64,000 nt of DNA from Comamonadaceae bacterium (GTDB lineage: Bacteria; Pseudomonadota; Gammaproteobacteria; Burkholderiales; Burkholderiaceae_C). Location: positions 62,001-126,000 of the forward strand of contig JAIYBB010000004.1 in assembly GCA_027488735.1 (NCBI GenBank), written 5' to 3'. Numbering within the stretch: position 1 is the first letter of the stretch; each line of letters begins with the position of its first letter. Positions 29,205 through 40,134 of this stretch are shown here, piece by piece. Below the pieces are notes generated by a model that saw only the letters and a list, made by a program, of their open reading frames with translations, was not told where the DNA came from and ran no database searches. A program made the translations under genes and the position numbers.

Positions 29205-30415
29205 GCAACCACTGAGCGGCGCAAGATGGGGTCTTCGCGCACGGGTAAATTGATCAAGGCCGCAAACACGCTCAAACCTATGCACAAATACCAGACCAAG
29301 TCATAGCTGCCGGTGCGGTCATACACCCAACCGCCTAGCCAAACGCCCAAATAACTGCCCATCTGATGGCTCATGAACACAAAACCACTGAGCATGGACA
29401 AATGTGAAATACCAAAAATCTGTGCAATGACCGCATTGGTGACAGGTACTGTCGACAGCCACAACAAACCCATGGCTGCTGAGAACAAATACACCGACCC
29501 AGGTGTGATGGGCATGCTGATAAATAAGCAGATGAACACACCACGGGCCACATAAATTCCTGTGAGTATCAAATTTTTGGGCAGGTATTGCCCCAAGCTG
29601 CCAGCCGCATAGGTCCCGAATATGTTGAACAAACCGATCAAAGCCAACGCTGTCCCAGCCACTTGCGGTTCAAGTCCTTGGTCTTTGAGGAAACTCGGCA
29701 TGTGCACACCGATGAACACCACTTGGAACCCGCACACAAAATAACCCAGCATGAGCAATTGAAAGCTGCGGTAGCCAAAGGCTTCACGCAAGGCTTGCAG
29801 AATGCTTTGTTGTCGCACGGGAGCCTTCCCGTCGGCAAACGCGGGCTCGCGCAAACCAAGCATCAGTGGCATCACCATCAACATGGCGATGGCCAAAATC
29901 ACCAAGGCTTGTTGCCAACCAAATTCTTGAATCAGATAGGAAGAACTGGGCACCAACAGGAATTGACCGAACGAGCCGGCGGATGACACCACGCCCATGG
30001 CCCAGGACCTTTTTTCGGCAGGAATATTGCGACCAATGATGCCAAACACAATGGCAAATGTGGTGCCAGCTTGCGAAGCACCGATCATCAGTCCAGCTGT
30101 GACCACCAACCAAGTGGGTGAGGTGGCATTGGCCATGCCCCATAAACCTGCGGCATAGAGCAGGGCACTGACCACCATCACGCGAAAGGCCCCGAAGCGA
30201 TCGGCCAACATGCCAGAAAAAATACCAAAAAGCCCCCAGCAAATATTTTGAATACCGATGGCGGTGGCAAAGTCTTCCCGACCCCAACCCATCTCCTGAG
30301 TCATTGGCTGTAGCCACAATCCGAACCCATGGCGAATACCCATCGCCATTGTGACGATGGCGGCGCCACAAAACAGCACTTGCCAAAGGGGGAGCGTTTT
30401 GGGACTTGTATTCAT
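29201..30415 (-). CDS. MFS transporter
   Basis: A 404-residue major facilitator with about 12 hydrophobic spans. The motif between spans 2 and 3 (GMLADRFGAFRVM) matches the MFS signature GxLaDrxGrkrvl. Members with similar openings (VTMAMGIRHGFGLWLQPM) are annotated as oxalate/formate- or monocarboxylate-type carriers; the substrate is not predictable. The start at 30415 (MNTSPKTL) is preferred. First gene of the operon MFS / 46-residue protein / SDR / methyltransferase, and divergent from topoisomerase IV. Confidence 0.9.
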   Translation of the reverse strand: MNTSPKTLPLWQVLFCGAAIVTMAMGIRHGFGLWLQPMTQEMGWGREDFATAIGIQNICWGLFGIFSGMLADRFGAFRVMVVSALLYAAGLWGMANATSPTWLVVTAGLMIGASQAGTTFAIVFGIIGRNIPAEKRSWAMGVVSSAGSFGQFLLVPSSSYLIQEFGWQQALVILAIAMLMVMPLMLGLREPAFADGKAPVRQQSILQALREAFGYRSFQLLMLGYFVCGFQVVFIGVHMPSFLKDQGLEPQVAGTALALIGLFNIFGTYAAGSLGQYLPKNLILTGIYVARGVFICLFISMPITPGSVYLFSAAMGLLWLSTVPVTNAVIAQIFGISHLSMLSGFVFMSHQMGSYLGVWLGGWVYDRTGSYDLVWYLCIGLSVFAALINLPVREDPILRRSVVA

Positions 30416-30525
30416 TCGGACAACTGTAACGATTTTGAAAGCCAAGGGCTGAGCCAACTGATTGATGACGACCCACTGTGCATTTATCCAGTGCGCCATC
30501 GACTCTCTGTCTACAATCTCTTTCC

Positions 30526-32493
30526 ATGGCAACCAAACAAACCGAATATTCCGAAGGGTCGATACGCGTTCTCAAAGGACTCGAGCCGGTCAAGCAGCGA
30601 CCCGGCATGTACACCCGCACCGACAACCCGCTGCACATCATCCAAGAAGTTATCGACAACGCTGCCGATGAAGCGCTGGCCGGTCACGGCAAAAAAATCA
30701 CCGTCACGCTGTTCGCCGATGGCTCTATCGGCATTGACGACGACGGGCGCGGTATTCCGTTCGGCATGCACCCGGAGGAAAAAGCCCCGGTCATCGAATT
30801 GGTGTTCACCCGTTTGCACGCCGGTGGCAAGTTCGACAAAGGCAGCGGCGGTGCCTACAGCTTTTCCGGCGGCTTGCACGGCGTGGGTGTCAGCGTCACC
30901 AATGCGCTGTCCAAGCGCATGGAAGTCACCTCTTACCGCGAAGGGCAGGCGGCGCATCTGGTGTTTCAAGGCGGGGACGTCACTGACAAACTGAAACTGC
31001 GCAAAGCCGAAAGCGGTGACCGCAAACAGGGTACGTGTGTGCGCGTCTGGCCAGATGCCAAATATTTCGAATCATCTGCTTTACCGTTGAATGAGTTGGT
31101 GCATTTGTTGCGTAGCAAAGCCGTGCTCATGCCCGGCGTCAGTGTCACGCTGGTGCAGGAAAAGGCCAAAGAAACACAGACCTGGTTGTACAAAGGCGGT
31201 TTGCGTGATTACCTCATGCAGACCTTGCATGCTGACCCGTTCATTCCTTTGTTTGATGGCGAAGGTTTCGCTGATGGTGGTCATGAAAGTTTTGCCGAAG
31301 GCGAGGGCGCGCAATGGTGTTTGGCATTCACCGAAGACGGTGCGCCGGTGCGTGAAAGTTATGTCAATTTGATTCCGACCAGCGCGGGTGGCACGCACGA
31401 AAGCGGCTTGCGCGACGGTTTGTTCAACGCGGTGAAAAGCTTCATCGATTTGCACGCTTTGCTACCCAAAGGCGTCAAGCTGTTGCCCGAAGACGTGTTT
31501 GCGCGCGCCAGTTTTGTGCTGAGCGCCAAGGTGCTGGATCCACAGTTTCAAGGCCAGATCAAAGAGCGTTTGAACTCGCGGGACGCGGTGCGTTTGGTGT
31601 CGAGCTTTGTGCGTCCGGCTTTGGATTTGTGGTTGAACCAGCACGTGGACTACGGCAAAAAACTCGCCGAGTTGGTGATTCGTGCGGCGCAGTTGCGCCA
31701 AAAAGCCGGTCAAAAAGTGGAAAAGCGCAAAGGCTCTGGCGTGGCCGTGTTGCCCGGCAAGCTCACCGATTGCGAAAGCCGCGATCTGGCGCACAACGAG
31801 ATATTTCTGGTCGAAGGCGACAGTGCAGGCGGCAGCGCCAAAATGGGCCGCGACAAAGAATCCCAAGCCATTCTTCCTTTGCGCGGCAAAGTGCTTAACA
31901 CCTGGGAGGTCGAGCGCGACCGCTTGTTTGCCAACAACGAGGTGCACGACATCGCTGTGGCCATCGGTGTGGATCCGCATGGCCCAAATGACACGCCGGA
32001 TTTATCCGGTTTGCGCTACGGCAAGGTGTGCATATTGAGCGACGCGGATGTGGACGGCTCGCATATTCAAGTGTTGCTGCTCACACTCTTTTTCCGCCAC
32101 TTCCCTAAATTGATTGAAGCCGGTCATGTGTTTGTGGCGCGCCCGCCTTTGTTTCGTGTGGACATTCCTGCACGCGGCAAAAAACCGGCGGCCAAGGTGT
32201 ATGCCTTGGACGAAGGCGAGCTCATTGCCATCTTGGACAAAAGCGCCAAAGACGGCGTGCCACGTGAGAAATGCAGCATCAGCCGTTTCAAAGGTTTGGG
32301 CGAAATGAACGCAGAGCAGTTGTGGGACACCACGCTCAACCCGGACACACGTCGCTTATTGCCGGTGCAACTCGGCATTTTGGATTTCGCGCAAACGGAA
32401 GGCATGATCACCCAATTGATGGGCAAAGGCGAGGCTGCAGCGCGTCGTGAGTTGATGGAGTTGCATGGCGACTCTATAGATATTGATGTTTGA
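30526..32493 (+). CDS. parE: DNA topoisomerase IV subunit B
   Basis: A 655-residue ATPase subunit of topoisomerase IV, which unlinks daughter chromosomes. GHKL ATPase motifs: [18 protein letters not shown] and [10 protein letters not shown]. The TOPRIM domain shows [15 protein letters not shown] and DADVDGSHI, and the C terminus ends with the gyrase-B tail. It lacks the gyrase insert, and the partner directly downstream is ParC-like, so it is ParE rather than GyrB. The start at 30526 ([10 protein letters not shown]) fits the family. Five bases separate it from parC. Confidence 0.95.
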   Translation: MATKQTEYSEGSIRVLKGLEPVKQRPGMYTRTDNPLHIIQEVIDNAADEALAGHGKKITVTLFADGSIGIDDDGRGIPFGMHPEEKAPVIELVFTRLHAGGKFDKGSGGAYSFSGGLHGVGVSVTNALSKRMEVTSYREGQAAHLVFQGGDVTDKLKLRKAESGDRKQGTCVRVWPDAKYFESSALPLNELVHLLRSKAVLMPGVSVTLVQEKAKETQTWLYKGGLRDYLMQTLHADPFIPLFDGEGFADGGHESFAEGEGAQWCLAFTEDGAPVRESYVNLIPTSAGGTHESGLRDGLFNAVKSFIDLHALLPKGVKLLPEDVFARASFVLSAKVLDPQFQGQIKERLNSRDAVRLVSSFVRPALDLWLNQHVDYGKKLAELVIRAAQLRQKAGQKVEKRKGSGVAVLPGKLTDCESRDLAHNEIFLVEGDSAGGSAKMGRDKESQAILPLRGKVLNTWEVERDRLFANNEVHDIAVAIGVDPHGPNDTPDLSGLRYGKVCILSDADVDGSHIQVLLLTLFFRHFPKLIEAGHVFVARPPLFRVDIPARGKKPAAKVYALDEGELIAILDKSAKDGVPREKCSISRFKGLGEMNAEQLWDTTLNPDTRRLLPVQLGILDFAQTEGMITQLMGKGEAAARRELMELHGDSIDIDV

Positions 32494-32498
32494 AAAAA

Positions 32499-34850
32499 AT
32501 GACTGAACAAACCTCACTTGATTTGAATGCGTCTGAATCCGACGACGGCATCGCCTTAGGCCATTACGCCCAACGCGCTTACCTTGAATACGCTTTGAGC
32601 GTCGTCAAAGGCCGGGCCTTGCCCGATGTTTGCGACGGCCAAAAACCGGTGCAGCGGCGCATTTTGTATTCGATGTCGCGCATGGGCCTGGGCTTTGGCG
32701 GTGCGAATGGCGCAGTAGGTGCGCGTCCCGTTAAAAGTGCACGCGTGGTCGGCGATGTATTGGGCCGCTATCACCCGCACGGCGACAGCGCGGCGTATGA
32801 CGCGTTGGTGCGCATGGCGCAAGATTTTTCCCAGCGTTATCCGTTGATCGACGGCCAAGGCAATTTCGGTTCGCGGGACGGCGACGGTGCTGCCGCGATG
32901 CGTTACACCGAGGCGCGGTTGGCGCGTATCACCAGTTTGCTGCTGGATGAAATCGACGAAGGCACGGTCGACTTTCAACCCAACTACGACGGCTCCACCG
33001 AAGAGCCGCGTCAATTGCCTGCCCGACTGCCGTTTGCCTTGCTCAATGGCGCGAGCGGCATTGCGGTCGGCATGGCGACAGAAATCCCCAGCCACAATTT
33101 GCGCGAAGTCGCTGACGCTTGCGTGGCGCTGATCAAAAACCCCAAGCTGTCCCACGAGGAACTGGTGCAACTCATGCCCGGTCCGGATTACCCCGGCGGC
33201 GGTCAAATCATCAGCAGCGCGGCCGATATTTCAGATGCTTACGCCACCGGTCGCGGTTCACTCAAAGTGCGTGCGCGTTGGGTCATCGAGGACTTGGCAC
33301 GCGGTCAATGGCAATTGGTGGTCAACGAATTGCCGCCAAATGTCAGCTCACAAAAAGTGCTGGAAGAAATTGAAGAGCTGACCAACCCCAAGGTCAAAAC
33401 CGGTAAAAAAGCGTTGACGCCTGAGCAAACGCAATTGAAAGCCACGGTCTTGTCGGTGCTGGATCTGGTGCGCGACGAGTCGTCCAAAGACGCGCCAGTG
33501 CGACTGGTTTTCGAGCCCAAGACCCGCACCATCGAGCAACAAGAACTCATCACCACCTTGCTAGCGCACACCAGTTTGGAAAGCTCGTCATCCATCAACC
33601 TGACCATGGTCGGTTTGGATGGCAGGCCAGTGCCCAAGTCCATGCGCCAAATGCTGGAGGAGTGGATCAGTTTCCGCCAGACCACGGTGCAGCGCCGTTC
33701 GCAATTCCGCTTGGACAAAGTGCTGGCGCGCATTCATATTTTGGAAGGCCGTCAGTTGGTGTTACTCAACATCGACGAAGTCATTCGCATCATTCGCCAC
33801 AGCGACGAGCCCAAGCCTGCGTTGATGGAGCGCTTCAAATTGTCAGACCGCCAAGCCGACGATATTTTGGATATCCGCTTGCGCCAGTTGGCGCGATTGG
33901 AAGCCATCAAGATTGAGCAGGAATTGAAAGAGTTGCGCGAAGAGCAGGGCAAGCTCGAGGACATTTTGGGCAGCGCCACTTCATTGCGCCGTTTGATGGT
34001 CAAAGAAATCGAAGCCGATGCCAAAGTGTTTGCCGATGACCGTCGCACTTTGATACAGGCCGAGAAAAAAGCCGTGGCCGAAGTCAAAGTGGTGGACGAA
34101 CCAGTGACCGTGGTGGTGTCTGAAAAAGGTTGGGTGCGTGCGCGCCAAGGCCACGGCCACGAACCCGGCAGTTTCGCGTTCAAAGCAGGCGACGGTTTGT
34201 ACGACACCTTCGAATGCCGCACCGTGGATCTGTTGATTGCCTTCGGCTCCAACGGGCGCGTGTATTCGGTGCCGGTGGCGGCATTGCCCGGTGCGCGTGG
34301 TGACGGCCAGCCTGTCACCACCTTGGTGGATGTGGAAGCTGGTACCCAGTTGGTGCATTATTTTGCGGGCCCAACCACCATGACTTTGCTGCTCAGCGGT
34401 TCAGGCGGTTATGGTTTTGTGTGTTGCATTGACAACCTGATTTCGCGCAACAAAGGCGGTAAAGCGTTTGTCAATTTGCAAGACGGGGAAACCTTGTGCG
34501 TGCCCTCCATCGTGGGCGGCGGTAACGGTGCCGAACCCTTGCCGATCGCCACGCACGTGGTGTGCGCTTCCGCTGGCGGGCGCATACTCACCTTTGACAT
34601 CACCGAACTCAAGGCCATGGAAAAAGGCGGGCGTGGTTTGATGTTGATGGACTTGGAAGACAAAGACACTTTGGCAGGTGCGGCGGCGTACACACGCTCT
34701 GTGTGTATTTCGGGTGTGGGGCGCGGTGGCAAAGCCCGTGATGAAACGCTGGAAATCAGAAGCTTGAATAATGCCCGTACTGTCCGTGCCAGAAAAGGAA
34801 AAATGGCGGACTTGGGCTTCAAGCCAACGCACGTGTTGAGGGTGTTGTAA
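32499..34850 (+). CDS. parC: DNA topoisomerase IV subunit A
   Basis: A 783-residue DNA-cleaving subunit. The catalytic tyrosine is Tyr136 (AAMRYTEAR). The quinolone-resistance region reads [12 protein letters not shown], with Ser97 and Asp101 at the positions of E. coli ParC Ser80 and Glu84, so the serine is intact. The C-terminal domain carries repeated beta-pinwheel blades but no GyrA box that I can see, which supports ParC. The start at 32499 is preferred to a TTG nine bases upstream. Confidence 0.95.
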   Translation: MTEQTSLDLNASESDDGIALGHYAQRAYLEYALSVVKGRALPDVCDGQKPVQRRILYSMSRMGLGFGGANGAVGARPVKSARVVGDVLGRYHPHGDSAAYDALVRMAQDFSQRYPLIDGQGNFGSRDGDGAAAMRYTEARLARITSLLLDEIDEGTVDFQPNYDGSTEEPRQLPARLPFALLNGASGIAVGMATEIPSHNLREVADACVALIKNPKLSHEELVQLMPGPDYPGGGQIISSAADISDAYATGRGSLKVRARWVIEDLARGQWQLVVNELPPNVSSQKVLEEIEELTNPKVKTGKKALTPEQTQLKATVLSVLDLVRDESSKDAPVRLVFEPKTRTIEQQELITTLLAHTSLESSSSINLTMVGLDGRPVPKSMRQMLEEWISFRQTTVQRRSQFRLDKVLARIHILEGRQLVLLNIDEVIRIIRHSDEPKPALMERFKLSDRQADDILDIRLRQLARLEAIKIEQELKELREEQGKLEDILGSATSLRRLMVKEIEADAKVFADDRRTLIQAEKKAVAEVKVVDEPVTVVVSEKGWVRARQGHGHEPGSFAFKAGDGLYDTFECRTVDLLIAFGSNGRVYSVPVAALPGARGDGQPVTTLVDVEAGTQLVHYFAGPTTMTLLLSGSGGYGFVCCIDNLISRNKGGKAFVNLQDGETLCVPSIVGGGNGAEPLPIATHVVCASAGGRILTFDITELKAMEKGGRGLMLMDLEDKDTLAGAAAYTRSVCISGVGRGGKARDETLEIRSLNNARTVRARKGKMADLGFKPTHVLRVL

Positions 34851-34888
34851 GTACCTCGCGTTTTTTTTATCTGTTCAAAGGCAGAAAT

Positions 34889-35983
34889 ATGCAATCCAAA
34901 CAGCGACGAACAATGCTTCGTCTGACGGGGTGTTGGGCAATGTGTACGGCGGCGTTCATCGTCTCAGCGCAGCAACCGGATAGCAAATCGGCGGCACCTA
35001 AACCCGCCTTGACGGTGACAGTGGCGCAACCGCAAAGCCAGCAACTCTCGCAGCGTTTGAGTGCCAACGGCAGCGTGGCCGCGTGGCAAGAGGCCAGCGT
35101 TGGCGCAGAAATTGGTGGCCTTCGATTGACACAAGTGCGAGTCAACGTCGGCGATCAAGTCAAAGCTGGCCAAGTGTTGGCGGTGTTTGCCAACGATTCG
35201 GTGCTGGCAGAAATCAACCAAGTCAAGGCTGCGCTCAACGAAGCCCGCGCCGTGGCTTCAGAAGCGCAAGCCAATGCCGACCGCGCCCGCGCCTTGCAGC
35301 CCAGCGGCGTCATCAGCGCGCAGCAGTACAACAAAGACGTGACCGCCGAAGCCACAGCCAAGGCCCGTGTCGAGTCTGCACAGGCCAACTTGGCGGTCAG
35401 TGAATTGCGTTTGCAGCAAACACAGGTGCGTGCCCCTGACAGCGGTGTCATCTCGTCGCGCACAGCCAGTGTCGGCTCGGTGGTGGGATTGGGCAGTGAA
35501 TTGTTCCGCTTGATTCGCGGCAACCGCTTAGAGTGGCGCGCTGACTTGGTGTCAAGCGAATTATTCAAAATCAAACCCGGTCAAAAAGTGCGCATCACTG
35601 TAGCCAGCGGTGCCGAAGTCAGCGGCCAAGTGCGCATGCTCGCACCGACGGTAGATGCACAAAACCGCACGGGCATGGTGTATGTGGATTTGCCGGCATC
35701 GGCACAAGGCTTGCTCAAGCCCGGCATGTTTGTGCGCGGTGAATTCGAGTTCGGCAGCACCAAAGCATTATTGGTGCCGCAACAGTCCTTGGTGGTGCGC
35801 GATGGGTTTCAAAAAGTGTATGTGGTGGGTCCCGACCAGCGTGTCAAATTGTTCAAGGTGAGTGTCGGTCGCCGGCAAGGTGACATGATTGAAATCACGT
35901 CAGGTTTGCCATTGGATGCCAATGTAGTGGTGCGCGGTGCCGGTTTTTTGACCGTGGGTGACTTGGTGAAAGTCGTGCCATGA
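34889..35983 (+). CDS. RND efflux periplasmic adaptor
   Basis: A 364-residue membrane-fusion protein linking an inner-membrane RND pump to an outer-membrane channel. An N-terminal hydrophobic signal (ends near VSAQQPDS) has no clear lipobox. Then a lipoyl half-motif (ASVGAEIGGLRLTQVRVNVGDQVKAGQ, about 69-95), an alpha-helical hairpin (about 105-170), a second lipoyl half and beta-barrel and membrane-proximal domains. Its stop overlaps the pump start by four bases. No outer-membrane factor gene is nearby. Confidence 0.92.
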   Translation: MQSKQRRTMLRLTGCWAMCTAAFIVSAQQPDSKSAAPKPALTVTVAQPQSQQLSQRLSANGSVAAWQEASVGAEIGGLRLTQVRVNVGDQVKAGQVLAVFANDSVLAEINQVKAALNEARAVASEAQANADRARALQPSGVISAQQYNKDVTAEATAKARVESAQANLAVSELRLQQTQVRAPDSGVISSRTASVGSVVGLGSELFRLIRGNRLEWRADLVSSELFKIKPGQKVRITVASGAEVSGQVRMLAPTVDAQNRTGMVYVDLPASAQGLLKPGMFVRGEFEFGSTKALLVPQQSLVVRDGFQKVYVVGPDQRVKLFKVSVGRRQGDMIEITSGLPLDANVVVRGAGFLTVGDLVKVVP

Positions 35984-38900
35984 ATGTGTCCGCCTGGTCG
36001 ATCCGCAACCCGGTACCCGGCGTGGTACTTTTTGTATTGCTGAGTTTTGCAGGTTTGTTGTCCTTCAACAGCATGAAGGTACAAAATTTCCCCGACCTTG
36101 ATTTGCCCACCATTGTCATCACCGCATCTTTGCCTGGGGCATCGCCCGGACAAATGGAAACCGAGGTGGCGCGCAAAATTGAAAATGCCGTGGTTTCAGC
36201 CCAAGGCTTGAAAAATATTTACACCAAGGTGCAAGATGGCTCGGTGTTGATCACCTGTGAATTCAGGATTGAGAAGCCCATACAAGAGGCATTGGACGAA
36301 ATTCGTTCAGCGGTTAACTTGGCGCGCAGCGACTTGCCAAGTGACTTGCTAGAGCCGATTGTCAAAAAGCTTGACTTCACCGGTGGACCGGTGTTGGCGT
36401 TCACCATCACGTCGCCTAATTTTGATGAAGAAGGTTTGAGTTGGTTTGTCGACCAAACAGTTGTCAGGCGACTGCTCTCTATCAAAGGGGTGGGTGCTGT
36501 CAATCGGGTTGGCGGCGTGCAGCGACAAGTTGAAATCGCACTCGACCCAGTTCGCATGCAAGCCTTGCGTATTTCTGCAACCGATGTGTCGCGCCAATTG
36601 CGCCAAGTGCAAAGCGAAAGCGCCGGAGGACGCACCGATTTGGGTGGCAGTGAACAGCCTTTGCGTACCTTGGCCACTGTGAGTTCTGCTGCTGAATTGG
36701 CAGACCTTGAGATCGCAGTTGGGGAAGGGGGGCGGGTTCGATTGAGTGACATCGCAACAGTGACCGACACCTTTGCAGAAAAGCGCTCGGCGGCTTATTT
36801 GAATGGCAAACAGGTGGTTGGTTTCGAGGTGGCGCGCAGCCGAGGTGCCAGCGAAGTTGATGTCGGGGACCGGGTATTCAAAGCTTTGGAAGAGTTACGC
36901 GCTACCCATCCGGATGTGACCATCACCACAGCGTTTGACTTTGTCACCCCGGTCAAGGACGAGTACAACGCATCCTTGATTTTGTTGTACGAAGGCGCTT
37001 TGCTGGCAGTGCTGGTGGTGTGGTTGTTTTTGCGCGATTTGCGCGCCACGTTTGTATCTGCGGTGGCCTTGCCCTTGTCAGTGTTGCCCGCCTTCATTGG
37101 CATGTGGTATTTGGGTTTTTCTATCAACGTCATCAGCTTGTTGGCCTTGTCGTTGGTGGTGGGCATTTTGGTGGATGACGCCATCGTTGAGGTGGAGAAT
37201 ATCGAGCGGCATTTGCACATGGGCAAAACGCCTTTCGTTGCGGCGATGGAAGCGGCCGATGAAATCGGCTTGGCAGTGATTGCCACCACCTTCACTTTGG
37301 TGGCGGTGTTCTTGCCCACAGCATTCATGAGTGGTGTGCCGGGTAAATTTTTTGTGCAATTTGGTTGGACTGCTGCGTTGGCGGTGTTCGCTTCCTTGGT
37401 GGTGGCGCGTATTCTCACGCCCATGATGGCCGCCTACATACTCAAGCCATCGAACAAACCGGTCGTGGTGCCGTTTTGGATGCCTACTTATTTGCGCATG
37501 GTGCGCTGGTGTTTGCACCATCGGTTTTGGACAGCCTTGGGCGCTGCCGCTTTTTTCATCGCGTCGCTCAGCCTGATTCCTTTGTTACCCACCGGTTTTA
37601 TTCCGCCCGATGACAACTCGCAAACGCAAGTGGGTATCGAATTGCCGCCTGGTACATCGTTGGCGTTCACCGAAAAAATCGCTGAAGAAGTGCGCCAACG
37701 TGTGATCAGTTTGCCGCAGGTCAAGTCGGTCTACACCACCATCGGTGGCGGCTCCGCGGGGTCAGACCCCAGCATGCCGCAGGCCAGTGCCGAAACCCGC
37801 ATGGCCACGCTCACCATCCAATTGACAGCGCGAGGCGAGAGGCCGCGCAAAGGTGTGATTGAAAAAGAAATACGCCAAATGTTGTCTGACATGCCGGGCA
37901 TGCGGGTCAAGGTCGGGCTGGGTTCTTCGGGCGAAAAATACCTGGTCATGTTGACGGGCGATGACCCCACCGTATTGCAGCAAACCGCCACTGCATTTGA
38001 GCGTGAGTTGCGCGCCATCCCTGGACTGGGGTCAGTCATCTCTAGCGCCAGTTTGGTGCGCCAAGAAATTGCCGTGTTGCCGGACTTTGCGCGGGCCGCA
38101 GATTTAGGCGTGACCAGCGCTGCTATCGGCGAAACATTGCGTATCGCCACCATGGGGGATTACAACGTGGCACTGCCCAAGTTGAACTTGGCGCAACGCC
38201 AAGTGCCCATCATGGTCAAACTGGCAGACAGTGCGCGTCAAGATTTGGAACTGCTGGGGCGCTTGACCGTGCCCGGTGCGCGCGGCCCGGTGTTGCTGGC
38301 TGAAGTGGCGCGCCTAGAGCCCAGCGGCGGCCCGGCGGTGATTGACCGTTACAACCGCGAGCGCAATATCCAATTCCAAATTGAACTCTCGGGTGTGGGC
38401 TTGGGCGACGCCAAAGAAGCGTTGAAAAATTTGTCTTCGGTCAAAGAACTGCCGCCTGGTATCAAGCTGGTTGAAGTGGGTGATGCCGAGGTGATGGAGG
38501 AGTTGTTTGCCAGTTTTGCGGTGGCCATGCTGACGGGTATCTTGTGTATTTACTTGGTGCTCGTGTTGTTATTCAAAAGCGTGTTGCACCCGGTCACTAT
38601 TTTGGCGGCCTTGCCGCTGTCTATCGGCGGCGCGTTTGTGGCTTTGTTATTGACGGGCAAGAGTTTTTCCATGCCGTCACTCATTGGTTTGATCATGCTC
38701 ATGGGCGTGGCCACCAAAAATTCTATTTTGCTGGTGGAGTACGCCATTGTGGCGGAGCGGGACTTGGGCTTTAGCCGTTTTGACGCCCTCATGGACGCCT
38801 GTGAAAAACGGGCTCGCCCCATCATCATGACCACCATTGCCATGGGCGCTGGCATGTTTCCGATTGCCGCCGGTTGGGGCAGTTCCGATTCAAGCTTTCG

Positions 38901-39039
38901 CTCGCCCATGGCGGTGTCAGTGATCGGCGGCTTGATCACTTCCACCTTCCTCAGTTTGCTGGTGATTCCGGCGGTGTATTTGTATGTAGATGACTTGGGT
39001 CAGTTTTTCAGCAGATTGTGGGCACGATTGAAACGCTGA
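35980..39039 (+). CDS. RND efflux permease (AcrB/HAE1 family)
   Basis: A 1019-residue inner-membrane proton antiporter. The N terminus (NVSAWSIRNPVPGVVLF) is a first-helix signature. The proton-relay aspartates in TM4 are Asp399 and Asp400 (GILVDDAIVEVEN). Two large periplasmic loops and a second half with GVATKNSILLVEYA (TM10) follow. Substrate range is unknown; drugs, bile-like compounds or metabolites are possible. Cotranscribed with the adaptor. Converges with the RidA gene two bases away. Confidence 0.94.
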   Translation: MNVSAWSIRNPVPGVVLFVLLSFAGLLSFNSMKVQNFPDLDLPTIVITASLPGASPGQMETEVARKIENAVVSAQGLKNIYTKVQDGSVLITCEFRIEKPIQEALDEIRSAVNLARSDLPSDLLEPIVKKLDFTGGPVLAFTITSPNFDEEGLSWFVDQTVVRRLLSIKGVGAVNRVGGVQRQVEIALDPVRMQALRISATDVSRQLRQVQSESAGGRTDLGGSEQPLRTLATVSSAAELADLEIAVGEGGRVRLSDIATVTDTFAEKRSAAYLNGKQVVGFEVARSRGASEVDVGDRVFKALEELRATHPDVTITTAFDFVTPVKDEYNASLILLYEGALLAVLVVWLFLRDLRATFVSAVALPLSVLPAFIGMWYLGFSINVISLLALSLVVGILVDDAIVEVENIERHLHMGKTPFVAAMEAADEIGLAVIATTFTLVAVFLPTAFMSGVPGKFFVQFGWTAALAVFASLVVARILTPMMAAYILKPSNKPVVVPFWMPTYLRMVRWCLHHRFWTALGAAAFFIASLSLIPLLPTGFIPPDDNSQTQVGIELPPGTSLAFTEKIAEEVRQRVISLPQVKSVYTTIGGGSAGSDPSMPQASAETRMATLTIQLTARGERPRKGVIEKEIRQMLSDMPGMRVKVGLGSSGEKYLVMLTGDDPTVLQQTATAFERELRAIPGLGSVISSASLVRQEIAVLPDFARAADLGVTSAAIGETLRIATMGDYNVALPKLNLAQRQVPIMVKLADSARQDLELLGRLTVPGARGPVLLAEVARLEPSGGPAVIDRYNRERNIQFQIELSGVGLGDAKEALKNLSSVKELPPGIKLVEVGDAEVMEELFASFAVAMLTGILCIYLVLVLLFKSVLHPVTILAALPLSIGGAFVALLLTGKSFSMPSLIGLIMLMGVATKNSILLVEYAIVAERDLGFSRFDALMDACEKRARPIIMTTIAMGAGMFPIAAGWGSSDSSFRSPMAVSVIGGLITSTFLSLLVIPAVYLYVDDLGQFFSRLWARLKR

Positions 39040-39041
39040 AT

Positions 39042-39506
39042 TCAACCCGGATGTAATTCAGCTATCAATTCAATTTCTACACAGGCACCCATTGGTAATT
39101 GCGCCACACCGAACGCACTGCGTGCATGTGCGCCTGCCTCACCAAGGATGTACACCAACAGTTCGCTGCAACCATTGGTAACCAAATGGTGTTCGGTGTA
39201 ACTGCTGCTGGAATTGACCAGGCTGACCACTTTGACAATGCGTCTGATGCGGTTGAGGTCGCCAGCACAAGCCGCTTGCAGCGTGCCCAATAAATCTACG
39301 GCGATGGACTCGGCCGCTTGCCGGCCGATGTCGGTATCCATGTTGGTGCCGAGTTGACCCACCCAAGGCTTGCCATCTTTTTTGGCAATATGGCCGCTGA
39401 TAAACAGCAAGTTGCCGGTTTGAACATAGGGCACATAAGCCGCAGCGGGCACAGAAACATCGGGCAATTGGATGTTTCGTTCTTTCAGTCGTTGGTGAAT
39501 CGCCAT
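39042..39506 (-). CDS. RidA-family protein
   Basis: A 154-residue YjgF/YER057c/UK114 protein. RidA hydrolyses reactive enamine/imine intermediates from PLP enzymes. The C-terminal HARSAFGVAQLPMGACVEIELIAEL holds the conserved arginine and the GACVEIE motif. It is about 25 residues longer than RidA itself, with an N-terminal NIQLPDVSVPAAAYVPYV-type extension, so it belongs to another Rid subgroup; deaminase activity is not proven. Single gene, divergent from the small exported protein. Confidence 0.88.
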   Translation of the reverse strand: MAIHQRLKERNIQLPDVSVPAAAYVPYVQTGNLLFISGHIAKKDGKPWVGQLGTNMDTDIGRQAAESIAVDLLGTLQAACAGDLNRIRRIVKVVSLVNSSSSYTEHHLVTNGCSELLVYILGEAGAHARSAFGVAQLPMGACVEIELIAELHPG

Positions 39507-39662
39507 GGGAGTCCTTTAAAAATGAATCAAAAAGAATGCGCATTGCATTGTCATGCCATTCGGTGGGGTGTTTAGGGCATTTTGCACTTGCTTGGCTCAA
39601 GTATTGGCTGAACAATCCGATCGAAGAACGCCGATATGGTTTATCGAACAGGCATGCACACC

Positions 39663-40088
39663 ATGAAAACATATTTAATTCACTTTCGCCATCTTGCGAT
39701 GTTCTTGGCTTTATGGGCAGCGTTTGCGTCAAACATCACACTGGCCAATGATGTGGATGACCAAGGGCGCTTGATTGCCGGACCCTTGGAAACAGATTTG
39801 GTAGAGCGTGGCTATTTGTTTTATCCATTGCGCGTTTTGCCGTTGCAAACTGCACCGGTCAGCCCAAACGTTTCCTTACCCGCTGTGCCTTTGCCGCAAG
39901 ACGTGTCGCCTGCACCTGTACCTGTACCTGCACCAGTTGCCATGTCGACAACAACCCCTGCGCCTGCCATCATGGCCCCTCAAGCAGCCAAACCCACGGC
40001 AGCATCGGTTCTGGTGCATCGCATTGAGCCGATCAAAGCAGCACCCTTGCCCCCGGCCAAAAGCTTGCCCGCCGCAACTGACCAGTAA
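39663..40088 (+). CDS. Small exported Pro-rich protein of unknown function
   Basis: A 141-residue protein beginning with a likely signal peptide (MKTYLIHFRHLAMFLALWAA, then FASNITLA; cleavage probably after LANA-like LAN). The mature part has a DVDDQGRLIAGP segment and a long Pro/Ala-rich, probably unstructured region (about 70-140) with PAPVPVPAPV. I do not recognise a family. The start at 39663 is chosen over an in-frame ATG at 39636. It precedes the adhesin-E-like gene on the same strand by 46 bases. Confidence 0.6.
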   Translation: MKTYLIHFRHLAMFLALWAAFASNITLANDVDDQGRLIAGPLETDLVERGYLFYPLRVLPLQTAPVSPNVSLPAVPLPQDVSPAPVPVPAPVAMSTTTPAPAIMAPQAAKPTAASVLVHRIEPIKAAPLPPAKSLPAATDQ

Positions 40089-40134
40089 CCGCTGCTGGCA
40101 TCAAGTTTCTTCGGTCCGGGTCGATGTATCAGTC

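Noticed and set aside
30512-30517. TACAAT upstream of topoisomerase IV parE as a -10 box
   Set aside because: It is only eight bases before the ATG and has no matching -35, so a promoter there is unlikely.
34851-34888. GAGG...CCTC stem with T8 after parC as a terminator
   Set aside because: The stem is only four base pairs with a long loop, too weak to call with confidence.
37758-37770. Perfect palindrome GGGGTCAGACCCC
   Set aside because: It lies inside the RND permease coding sequence and is explained by the codons for Gly-Ser-Asp-Pro; similar GACCCC phrases at 10536 and 22790 are not flanked by matching structures.
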